DNA from: Bacteroidales bacterium
GTDB taxonomy: Bacteria > Bacteroidota > Bacteroidia > Bacteroidales > UBA4181
NCBI GenBank assembly: GCA_028700615.1
Contig: JAQVSH010000133.1
Location: 1-5,682, forward strand
Length of the DNA stretch: 5,682 nucleotides
Direction of reading: 5' to 3'
The notes under the pieces were generated by a model. It worked only from the letters and a program-made list of their open reading frames with translations, did not search any database and had not been told where the DNA came from. Shown in pieces: positions 1-5,682 of this stretch (position 1 is its first letter; every line of letters begins with the position of its first letter). A program made the position numbers and the translations under genes.

Positions 1-5
1 TTAGT

Positions 6-20
6 CAGTGCTACGCACTG
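6..20. repeat. Short perfect hairpin, CAGTGC-TAC-GCACTG
   Basis: CAGTGC at 6-11 and its exact reverse complement GCACTG at 15-20 are separated by the three bases TAC. The hairpin is directly followed by CCTAAC. It could be a small REP-like palindrome, part of a terminator for a gene to the left, or the end of a larger repeat. It has no T-run, so a simple intrinsic terminator is not well supported. The core GCTACGC also occurs, on the opposite strand, in the loop of the large hairpin at 1273-1325. Confidence 0.45.
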
Positions 21-33
21 CCTAACATTGTCG

Positions 34-76
34 AACAGCTCTCGTTTTCTAAGCTCAGGAGCTTCGTTTCGCTGTT
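34..76. repeat. Two-part imperfect inverted repeat
   Basis: The outer arms are AACAGC (34-39) and GCTGTT (71-76). The inner arms are AAGCTC (51-56) and GAGCTT (59-64), separated by two bases. Asymmetric unpaired segments of 11 and 6 bases lie between outer and inner arms, so the whole could fold as one hairpin with an internal loop. No function can be assigned. It adds to the evidence that this edge is structured, non-coding DNA. Confidence 0.4.
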
Positions 77-178
77 TTGCCCCTCCGCGAACAAATCCTT
101 TTGCCTGATGCCTTCGAATTCAAAACATTGGGCATACGTGGACTGAACCCAGGCACAGTGGTTTTTCTCCGGAGAATC

Positions 179-209
179 TTGTTTTATATAATGGCAATTC
201 CTATTTTTG
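179..209 (+). promoter_or_regulatory. Candidate Bacteroidota-type promoter upstream of the thioredoxin-fold gene
   Basis: TTG at 179-181 and TATTTTTG at 202-209 match the Bacteroidota -33 (TTG) and -7 (TAnnTTTG) pattern with a 20-base spacer. Transcription would start near 216 and leave a leader of roughly 180 bases before the ATG at 399, which is long. The motif sits in AT-rich DNA where chance matches are common. A closer promoter with a poorer match is equally possible. Confidence 0.3.
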
Positions 210-398
210 AGTGATATATAAAATAAGATCAAGTGGCTGATTACTTCTGTCAATCCTATGTATTTTCAGCCTGCGCTGAACTATTAGTAAATTACAGACG
301 GGGCCAAAATAGATTTTGCCGGATCATACCTATTCGGAGATGTTCGAGGAGTTTATCAATATTAAATGAACTTAATAATCATCAAGATTTAAGAAAAT

Positions 399-1262
399 AT
401 GAAAACAGGAATAATCACATTACTATGCTTCTTAAGCTTACAAATGGGTACATATAGCCAAGGGATAGATTTTAAGAATTTCTCTATAAGGGAAGGTGTT
501 AAATTAGCCAAGGAAGAAAATAAAAACTTATTTGTAACATTTGGTACAACTCATTGTGGATACTCAATGAGATCATTCGTTGAATTAAGTAGAGACAAAG
601 CGTGCGGAGAATTTATGAATAAGTATTTTGTGAGTATTGGTTATGGAGACTCAACAACAAATAACCTTAAGGAATGGGCCAACAGTGATTCCAGAATTGC
701 TTTAAACCTGATAGAAGATGAATTGGAAACAGTATTATGTAATTATTTTATTTTCCCTAATTATTTCTTTTTTAATAAAAAAGGAGAGTTAGCTTACATT
801 AATTCAGCCCCTAAAAACCCTCAAAAAATACTCAAATATGCAAAGTCAGTAAATGATGGGGAAATAAAAACTCCATTCTTATTTGGAATTAAGTTTAATA
901 ATAGGATGTACCCCAAAAATAAATCAACATATAAGATGCTTTCACACTGTTTGAATGCATATGTTTTAATGGATGTTCCATCTGGTGTTAACTATAAAAA
1001 TGATAGTATTCATAGCTTGAAAGACTTTTGCTATTCTGAAAAAAATCTAGATAAAGCAAAAATAGAGATAGAACTGTCCCTTAAAAATCATGAATATTAT
1101 TTTAACTGTTTTCTAGCGGCTCTGATATACTATAAGTTAGAGGATATTGAGAAGGCTAAATTATATTCAAATAAAGGATTGAATGATTACCCAAAACACT
1201 GGCATAATTCAAGAAATTTGACTGATAAATTAATGAAAGACATTTTGGATCAAACAAATTAA
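399..1262 (+). CDS. Secreted thioredoxin-fold protein with CGYS active site and TPR-like C-terminus
   Basis: The product has 287 residues. Residues 1-20 form a type I signal peptide, with likely cleavage at TYS|QG, placing it in the periplasm or outside the cell; no lipobox is present. Residues ~24-150 look like the thioredoxin_7-type fold: a helix rich in K and E, the strand NLFVTFGTTHCGYS (C53, S56), a helix, then FPNYFFFNKKGEL, where P120 fits the conserved cis-proline next to the active site. The family's usual CxxC is CxxS here, so a normal dithiol cycle is unlikely. It may be a monothiol or isomerase-like enzyme, or a non-enzymatic binding domain. Residues ~233-266 match one TPR repeat. 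ATG 399 is chosen because it gives the intact signal peptide; there is no strong Shine-Dalgarno sequence. G+C is about 30%, well below the reverse-strand genes, suggesting separate origin. Substrate is unknown. Confidence 0.8.
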   Translation: MKTGIITLLCFLSLQMGTYSQGIDFKNFSIREGVKLAKEENKNLFVTFGTTHCGYSMRSFVELSRDKACGEFMNKYFVSIGYGDSTTNNLKEWANSDSRIALNLIEDELETVLCNYFIFPNYFFFNKKGELAYINSAPKNPQKILKYAKSVNDGEIKTPFLFGIKFNNRMYPKNKSTYKMLSHCLNAYVLMDVPSGVNYKNDSIHSLKDFCYSEKNLDKAKIEIELSLKNHEYYFNCFLAALIYYKLEDIEKAKLYSNKGLNDYPKHWHNSRNLTDKLMKDILDQTN

Positions 1263-1272
1263 AACGTATGCT

Positions 1273-1325
1273 AATAAATAGGAATCTGAGCGGCGCGTAG
1301 CGCCCAGCGATGATTCCTATTTATT
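1273..1325. terminator. Perfect 14-bp inverted repeat with nested GC hairpin between convergent genes
   Basis: The arm at 1273-1286 (AATAAATAGGAATC) is the exact reverse complement of 1312-1325. The 25-base interior contains a second hairpin, GGCGC (1292-1296), GTA, GCGCC (1300-1304). It lies 11 bases after the stop of the forward gene and 31 bases beyond the stop of the reverse-strand remnant, so a bidirectional terminator is the simplest reading. The arms supply A/T tracts on both sides, but there is no clean run of T after the stem. The GC-rich nested loop is larger than a usual terminator loop. A mobile palindromic repeat (REP-like) is the main alternative. The pairing is certain; the role is inferred. 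Confidence 0.6.
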
Positions 1326-1356
1326 GTAATCAAGAGTTAAGAATTGCGCTTTCATT

Positions 1357-1647
1357 TTATTTTTGACTTTGAATAGTTTCTTTGTAGAGATTCCATAAAG
1401 CAGAATTTGAAACGGGATTTCCCACGAGAACTATTTTATTTTCGGAATTGATCAGGAAGGTTTGATAGAGTGGATTTGAAGATAGCCGGTTCTGTCTGAT
1501 AAAATCTGTGTTTTTGTCATAGAATACGGCAAGACTCAATTTATTGAATTTTATAAGAGAGATCAACGCTGATTCATCTTTGGGCTGGAGAATAAAGACA
1601 AAATCGACAGGTTTATTCCAGGTTTTGGCTTCATCTATTTTAAGTTT
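1357..1647 (-). pseudogene. C-terminal half of a redoxin-like (thioredoxin-fold) protein, N-terminus deleted
   Basis: The frame is open for 96 codons after an in-frame TAG at 1650-1648 and ends with TAA at 1359-1357. It contains no ATG; the only usable start would be an internal TTG at 1566. The translation carries segments typical of the C-terminal half of a redoxin-like Bacteroidota family often found beside propeller lipoproteins: KTWNKPVDFVFILQPKDES, then YQTFLINSENKIVLVGNP, then ALWNLYKETI. In that family the preceding ~80-100 residues carry the signal sequence and the cysteine active site. Here only 22 bases separate the open frame from the propeller stop codon, so that half is gone, not frameshifted. 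The sequence is otherwise clean, suggesting a fairly recent loss. Family identity rests on remembered motifs. A short functional peptide from TTG 1566 is possible but unlikely. Confidence 0.7.
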
Positions 1648-1669
1648 CTACCTGTTGAAGATATCCTTT

Positions 1670-2779
1670 TTACTTTAAATGATACAGATTGAGAACCGTA
1701 CCTCCTTTCCCGAGGTGATCCTTGATTTCGGGGCTTAATGCACTTTCGGCATATTTTTCGTAAACATCCGCATTCATATACGACAGAACAAGTTGTTCCC
1801 CACAGAGGGCTACCGGAAAATTCAAGGCCATAGGATCATAATCTTTCAAGGCATTCAGGTAAATGTTTTGATTTCCCCGGTCAATGATAAAAGTAACATG
1901 CCCCTCGTGTGTGGAAAGCATCCCCATAATGTATTTTTCTGTAACCAGAGGTGTCATCGCGATGTAGGCGTATGAGGAGGTTCCGGAGTCTCTGAAGAAC
2001 TTTGCAAGATCTTTTTTGTCTTCTTCTTTTACATTCAACGGTCCAAAATCCAATGTGATCCGTTTCGACACCTCACCTTCCGGGGTCAGAACCCGGAGAT
2101 CGCTTTGGATGGGCCTGTGGTATACAATGCTTTTCCCGCCGGAAGTAAAAACGTGGGGGAGCACAAAATTATTATCCTCTATAGTGTAGGTGGCATAAGA
2201 TTCTAACAAATCATTCTGACCATTGATTTTAATCAACTCCTGCTGCTTGTATTTTTGTTCATTGTACGGAGCCAATCCCCATAACCATTCATCGTGAGGC
2301 AATTTCATAAAAATTTCGCCGCTGAAGGGCACCGGCTGAGTCTCCAAGTGCTTGCCTTCCAGATCGTAGGTCAAGACTTTCCGCGCTACCCCATCGAAAA
2401 CATAGATACAATCTGATCCGAAACAAAAATCCGAAACGCTCGCAAATTCTCCCGGCCCGTTACCCCGGCTTCCAATATTTCTTACGAAACGTCCCTGCCG
2501 GTTAAACACCGATATTCTTCCTATAGACTCGTCCATCATGTAAATGAGATCGTTGTGGATCTCAATTTTGTCAATCTGGCTCAGCTTTGCAGCAGACTCT
2601 TCATCGTGAATAATGATCTGCTCGACCCGTTCCAGATTATTCTGAAAATCAGAATAATGATCAAAATACTCTGTCTTAAGAGACAGTTGAATCTGCTCAT
2701 GCGGCTCATTTTGAATCTCATGATGCTGGCACGAAACCAGCATCCATACGCACGAAAAAAAGAAAATGGGTCTGCTCAT
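1670..2779 (-). CDS. 6-bladed beta-propeller lipoprotein
   Basis: The product has 369 residues. Residues 1-17 are a lipoprotein signal peptide ending in the lipobox LVSC, with C17 as the lipidated residue, so it should be membrane anchored, probably in the outer membrane. The body matches the 6-bladed beta-propeller (NHL-like) family of Bacteroidota. Blade-type repeats include IDKIEIHNDLIYMMDES with SVFNRQGRFVRNIGSRGNG (~69-108), the family signature GNGPGEF (106-112), and IYVFDGVARKVLTYDLEGK (~125-143). The C-terminus NLYHLK looks like a natural end, so this copy appears complete. Such propellers are thought to bind ligands or partner proteins; no enzymatic residues are evident and the ligand is unknown. 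The start is fixed by the lipobox. A candidate promoter lies about 65 bases upstream, and the redoxin-like remnant follows 22 bases downstream in the same direction. Confidence 0.88.
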   Translation of the reverse strand: MSRPIFFFSCVWMLVSCQHHEIQNEPHEQIQLSLKTEYFDHYSDFQNNLERVEQIIIHDEESAAKLSQIDKIEIHNDLIYMMDESIGRISVFNRQGRFVRNIGSRGNGPGEFASVSDFCFGSDCIYVFDGVARKVLTYDLEGKHLETQPVPFSGEIFMKLPHDEWLWGLAPYNEQKYKQQELIKINGQNDLLESYATYTIEDNNFVLPHVFTSGGKSIVYHRPIQSDLRVLTPEGEVSKRITLDFGPLNVKEEDKKDLAKFFRDSGTSSYAYIAMTPLVTEKYIMGMLSTHEGHVTFIIDRGNQNIYLNALKDYDPMALNFPVALCGEQLVLSYMNADVYEKYAESALSPEIKDHLGKGGTVLNLYHLK

Positions 2780-2842
2780 ATTGTTTTTTAAGAGTTACTG
2801 GAAACCATGAATAACCCGAAGGCAAAAAGTATTTCTTCCGAG

Positions 2843-2874
2843 TAAAAATAGCATGTTATTTTATAAAAACAAAA
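2843..2874 (-). promoter_or_regulatory. Candidate promoter of the beta-propeller gene
   Basis: On the reverse strand TTTTG (2874-2870) and TATTTTTA (2850-2843) are 19 bases apart, fitting the Bacteroidota TTTG / TAnnTTTG promoter with one mismatch in the final G. Transcription would begin near 2837 and give a leader of roughly 60 bases before the ATG at 2779. The 121-bp gap after the MG2/plug gene has no clear intrinsic terminator, so the propeller gene could also be reached by read-through. Confidence 0.4.
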
Positions 2875-2900
2875 CAGAGGCGCAGTACTTGTCACACCGC

Positions 2901-5624
2901 TTATCTTTTCTTTACATCATAGAACATATCCTGATAGCCGATGTCTCCGTTTTCGGAGATGGCTTCCACGATGACCTGCATATCTCCGGCGTTATCGGCA
3001 TTGTAAAAATCGGTGGAAATTTTACCTAAACTATCCGTTGTAAGGGTGGGATTCCAATAGACCAGAGCCCGCAAATCAGGAACCTTCCAGTCTTTGGGTT
3101 GAAGGTCTTGATATTTTGGGGTATAGAATTCACGGGGTGTAGAAAATACGGGAATTGCAGTTTTCATGATGCCTTCTGATCTTCCGGCGCCGAAGAGACC
3201 TTTTCCATCCTTAGTATATATTGCAACAATATCTACTTCAAATCCTTTCAATTCTTTGACATCAATTCTAGGCGATACTTCAACGAGGATATTTAAAGCA
3301 TCTTTTACATTCTCAATCGCCTCAAAACTCATCACCTCACTGGGTGGGATGTTTGGAATCAGAGGATAATCATGAATTTGAACGGGAATACCGTCAATAA
3401 CAACCAGCGTGATGATGTCCTGACCCTCTCTCACCACCGGATGTAAAATACCGTTCATTGATCGTTGAATTTTTATCTGCGGGAAGTTGTACATCAGGAC
3501 ACTGTATAATCCAAAGGACCATTTTTCTTCTTTAGCCAGAATGTCATTTCCATCAATGACCAGCTTGGGGTTTCCATATCGTTCGGCAACTTTTTTTCTT
3601 TCGGGGGTCATTTTGTATCCCTTTACAGTGACTTCCTCCAGCAGAATGCTCCCTTCAGAAAGTAGGAAAGATTCCTCGGCATTTTTCCGGGAGATGTTTT
3701 TTTCTACAATAAAACGGATCACACTATCGGCTTTTTCAATGGATTTTACCTGGTTAAATACAACTTCCGGAGCTTTTGTAGGATTCATGGTAATATTGTA
3801 ATCTTTTTTTCTTCCCGATCTTCCGGTGCTTTGGATTAGGATATTAAGATTTTTGCCAAATTCATCGTCTATAGAAAAATCAAATCCACCCAGACTGTCG
3901 GTGTTTTGCACATAAACCGCCGGCTTCTTTCCAAAGGTCATGAGGGTCAACCCTGCCTTTTTTCTCTTGTGACTGAATAACAATCCGCTTACGCGTCCTG
4001 ACACAGAGAGATTGGTTTCAGGTTGGTAACAGATGGTATCGGATGGTTTGGCATAATGATACCTGCGCCAACCCTGAGTGAGCATCAGGGCATCCAGATC
4101 CGGGTAGCTGTTCTGATCAGAATGGAAGTAAAACCCGGGATTTTCAATGGACCCTTTCAATTCTGAACTTAACAGAAAATAAGAAAGGATATTTTCGCGA
4201 GTATCCTGAATCTGCCCCAGCTGTTGTTTGTTCAATACCAATACGGAGAGATTGGCAGGTACGGGAAGACCTTTGTGGTTGGTGGCTTCAATGTTGAGTC
4301 TGGTCAGATCCCGTTGCAGGTATGAATCTTTATCGGAAGAGAGGGAGAGGTTTAATCGGCTTTCGGGCCTGACATTAAAGAAAAGCCTTTCCGCGAGAGG
4401 TTGCTGTCGGGCATCGGTCAGGGTGATGTCCATGATTCCTTCGGGGAACTCACTGGCGGGAAGAGAAACGGTCAGAGTACCTTTTTTTAAAGGTTCTTTG
4501 ATGTGATAATAGGTTTCTCCGCGGCAGGAGACCAATAGAGAGATACTGTCATGCAGAAGATAATTGGAAGCGGCTTTTATTTGGATAGAAGTTTCTTTTT
4601 TTGTGACAGACAATACATTTCCCAGCGAAGCCACTTTGGGCAAAGAATACAGGATGGCTAAATCTTCCTGGGACTGAGACTTGAGTCGTGCAAAATAGGA
4701 GCGGGTGCTGTCGGCATTGGGCAGGACAAAACTACCCATACCCAGGGAATTGCTACGAAAAAGAGTAATCAGCTCACCCTCTTCGTTCACGATGTCTCCT
4801 TCCACAAGTTTTCCTTTGCCGGAATAATCGAGGGCTTTAAACCCGATCCGGCTCTGCAGGCCGTGGACCAATTCTCCGCTTTCGGGAAAGAACTGAAGAT
4901 CGAGGTAATCCTCATCCGCAACAATGGTTTTGGAGGCACTGATCTGGTGATCGGTTTGAATCTGTAAAGTAACGAACTGATTTTTTTCAGGGAGGGGATA
5001 ATCGATGAGGTGCTGATTCTTTTTGTTTTCTTCAAGGCTCAGCGTGTCTTTGTGATCATCGAAGGTAAGGATCAGGGTAAGATCTTTGTTGTGAAGACTA
5101 TCGATGGCCAGAGGGTCAAGAGCGGCATGGAGGCTGAGTTGGTGGTTTTTGTCTTCTTTCAGGGTAATCTCGCGGAAAGGATCGGCTTTTGGTTTCCCGG
5201 AAGTGTCATAGACCCGGAGATAAGAGGAGAAAAAGAAGTCCGAGCCAAAGTTACGGTTCCATTGGGTATAGGCCCGGAGAAGATAAGTTCCTTCCGGGTA
5301 GGTTTTTAGCAGGTCAAAGTCTCCGCTTCCGATCCCATCGTCCAGTTTAATCAATTTTGAATCAAGGACTTTTTCATCCGGACCGATTAAATCCACGTGC
5401 AGCACCTGGCTCAGGGTAGAGGGAGCATGGTTAATGGCGTTGGTCACGATGGCCTTAAACCAGATGGTTTGATCGTTGGTATAGATTTTTTTGTCCGGTT
5501 GGAGATAGATCTTCTCGGCCCAAGAAGCCGGCAGAACTTGCGGAGTAATCTGTGAAAGCGCTGAATTGGTCAGACCTGCGAAAAATACGATGGTGAGAAA
5601 AACAGTCCGGGGAAATGTATTCAT
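2901..5624 (-). CDS. Secreted MG2 (macroglobulin-like) and TonB plug-domain protein
   Basis: The product has 907 residues, a usual length for this Bacteroidota family. Residues 1-24 are a type I signal peptide (ALS|Q). Residues ~37-140 form an MG2-like domain (EKIYLQPDKKIYTNDQTIWFK; EGTYLLRAYTQW). Further beta-sandwich segments follow to ~465. LDALMLTQGWRRY (510-522) is a hallmark of the family. Residues ~537-610 resemble a carboxypeptidase-regulatory-like fold. Residues ~660-805 resemble a TonB-receptor plug: LLEEVTVKGY, then VVIDGIPVQ and a segment with the character of VESIEVLK. The C-terminal ~60 residues (DLRALVYWNPTLTTDSLGK onward) resemble an alpha-2-macroglobulin-type domain. There is no transmembrane barrel and no thioester CxEQ motif, so it is neither a transporter nor a trapping macroglobulin. 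A periplasmic or cell-surface role is likely but unknown. Its ATG overlaps the stop of the gene before it (ATGA), implying translational coupling. Confidence 0.85.
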   Translation of the reverse strand: MNTFPRTVFLTIVFFAGLTNSALSQITPQVLPASWAEKIYLQPDKKIYTNDQTIWFKAIVTNAINHAPSTLSQVLHVDLIGPDEKVLDSKLIKLDDGIGSGDFDLLKTYPEGTYLLRAYTQWNRNFGSDFFFSSYLRVYDTSGKPKADPFREITLKEDKNHQLSLHAALDPLAIDSLHNKDLTLILTFDDHKDTLSLEENKKNQHLIDYPLPEKNQFVTLQIQTDHQISASKTIVADEDYLDLQFFPESGELVHGLQSRIGFKALDYSGKGKLVEGDIVNEEGELITLFRSNSLGMGSFVLPNADSTRSYFARLKSQSQEDLAILYSLPKVASLGNVLSVTKKETSIQIKAASNYLLHDSISLLVSCRGETYYHIKEPLKKGTLTVSLPASEFPEGIMDITLTDARQQPLAERLFFNVRPESRLNLSLSSDKDSYLQRDLTRLNIEATNHKGLPVPANLSVLVLNKQQLGQIQDTRENILSYFLLSSELKGSIENPGFYFHSDQNSYPDLDALMLTQGWRRYHYAKPSDTICYQPETNLSVSGRVSGLLFSHKRKKAGLTLMTFGKKPAVYVQNTDSLGGFDFSIDDEFGKNLNILIQSTGRSGRKKDYNITMNPTKAPEVVFNQVKSIEKADSVIRFIVEKNISRKNAEESFLLSEGSILLEEVTVKGYKMTPERKKVAERYGNPKLVIDGNDILAKEEKWSFGLYSVLMYNFPQIKIQRSMNGILHPVVREGQDIITLVVIDGIPVQIHDYPLIPNIPPSEVMSFEAIENVKDALNILVEVSPRIDVKELKGFEVDIVAIYTKDGKGLFGAGRSEGIMKTAIPVFSTPREFYTPKYQDLQPKDWKVPDLRALVYWNPTLTTDSLGKISTDFYNADNAGDMQVIVEAISENGDIGYQDMFYDVKKR

Positions 5625-5682
5625 TTTAAATCATATTTGACAACATCATAATACTCAGCATTATCAGACTCAATGTTTATCT
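5621..5682 (-). CDS. C-terminal end of an unidentified upstream gene (partial)
   Basis: Only the last 19 complete codons are inside the window. They read INIESDNAEYYDVVKYDLK and end at TGA (5623-5621), whose bases overlap the ATG of the MG2/plug gene as ATGA. The other two reverse-strand frames are closed by stops within this stretch, the peptide looks like an ordinary charged C-terminus, and a 4-base overlap is a common operon junction. These are the reasons for calling it coding. Nineteen residues are too few to assign a family. It is probably the upstream partner in an operon with the MG2/plug gene. Confidence 0.5.
   Translation of the reverse strand, partial: INIESDNAEYYDVVKYDLK

Larger units (their letters stand above)
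1..180. other. Palindrome-rich non-coding stretch at the left edge
   Basis: No convincing gene is visible here. The only long open frame (reverse strand, 253 to 11) uses a TTG start, has no recognisable family features and runs straight through palindromes, so I do not call it. G+C by hand count is about 48%, against about 30% in the gene to the right, and the drop falls near position 180. The stretch holds a perfect 6-bp hairpin (6-20), a two-part hairpin (34-76), a 5-bp inverted repeat ATGCC/GGCAT (108-112 and 131-135) and the self-complementary CTCCGGAG (168-175). Such density suggests an extragenic repeat or the decayed edge of a mobile or cassette-like element, but no transposase, integrase or target-site duplication can be seen. 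It may continue to the left of the window. Confidence 0.4.

Noticed and set aside
20..26. GCCTAAC, which fits the RYYYAAC box of an integron attC site, next to an acquired-looking gene.
   Set aside because: No matching GTTRRRY partner at a suitable distance appears in the left non-coding region, the first such match falls inside the coding gene, and no integrase is present. A seven-base match alone is not evidence.
11..253. Reverse-strand open frame of 80 codons in the left region.
   Set aside because: It starts at TTG, crosses several palindromes and the composition boundary near 180, and shows no domain, signal peptide or conserved motif.
276..388. Reverse-strand short frame ending in MIRQNLFWPRL before a stop, looking a little like a protein end.
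   Set aside because: Only about 28 codons, closed by a stop upstream, no start of quality and no family resemblance.
233..457. Forward open frame of 74 codons overlapping the start of the thioredoxin-fold gene.
   Set aside because: GTG start, no recognisable features, and it overlaps the signal-peptide region of the better supported gene in another frame.
197..1322. Direct repeat ATTCCTATTT at 197-206 and 1313-1322 on the two sides of the AT-rich gene, as a possible target-site duplication.
   Set aside because: A ten-base AT-rich match over this distance is about what chance gives, and the right copy is one arm of the 14-bp hairpin, which explains it.
2880..2905. Possible terminator hairpin after the MG2/plug gene.
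   Set aside because: Only about four weak pairs can be formed near the T-rich stretch; the stem is too poor to call.
2901..5624. Thioester (CxEQ-type) active site expected of a trapping alpha-2-macroglobulin.
   Set aside because: No such motif occurs in the 907 residues, so a protease-trap function is not supported.
1..5682. CRISPR array, tRNA or rRNA gene, transposase, toxin-antitoxin or defence genes.
   Set aside because: No regularly spaced repeats, no RNA gene signatures and no such protein families are visible on either strand.

Overview
The window most likely comes from a member of the Bacteroidota. Three things point there: a lipoprotein of the 6-bladed beta-propeller type, a secreted protein of about 900 residues combining a macroglobulin-like (MG2) front end with a TonB plug-like C-terminal part, and candidate promoters of the TTG / TAnnTTTG type with no strong Shine-Dalgarno sequences. 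The order cannot be fixed from this sequence; a Cytophagales-like host is only a guess.

Layout. Positions 1-398 hold no convincing gene. The first ~180 bases are about 48% G+C and rich in short palindromes. Base composition then falls abruptly to about 30% G+C and stays there through a forward-strand gene (399-1262) for a secreted thioredoxin-fold protein with a CGYS active site and a C-terminal TPR-like segment. That gene is followed by a perfect 14-bp inverted repeat with a nested GC hairpin (1273-1325). Everything to the right is on the reverse strand. Read 5' to 3', it runs: the last 19 codons of an unidentified gene (5682-5621); an MG2/plug protein of 907 residues (5624-2901) whose start overlaps the preceding stop as ATGA; a 6-bladed beta-propeller lipoprotein of 369 residues (2779-1670) with its own candidate promoter; and the C-terminal half of a redoxin-like protein (1647-1357) with no start codon and no active-site half.

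How it fits together. All intact gene products appear to be exported: one lipoprotein and two with type I signal peptides. The propeller lipoprotein and the redoxin remnant resemble a pair often found side by side in Bacteroidota. Here the partner seems to have lost its N-terminal half in a deletion ending 22 bp from the propeller stop codon. The AT-rich thioredoxin-fold gene converges on this remnant and looks compositionally foreign. No defence system, CRISPR array, transposase, integrase or RNA gene can be supported. The parts most worth a second look are the remnant, the AT-rich island and the palindromic sequences on both sides of it.
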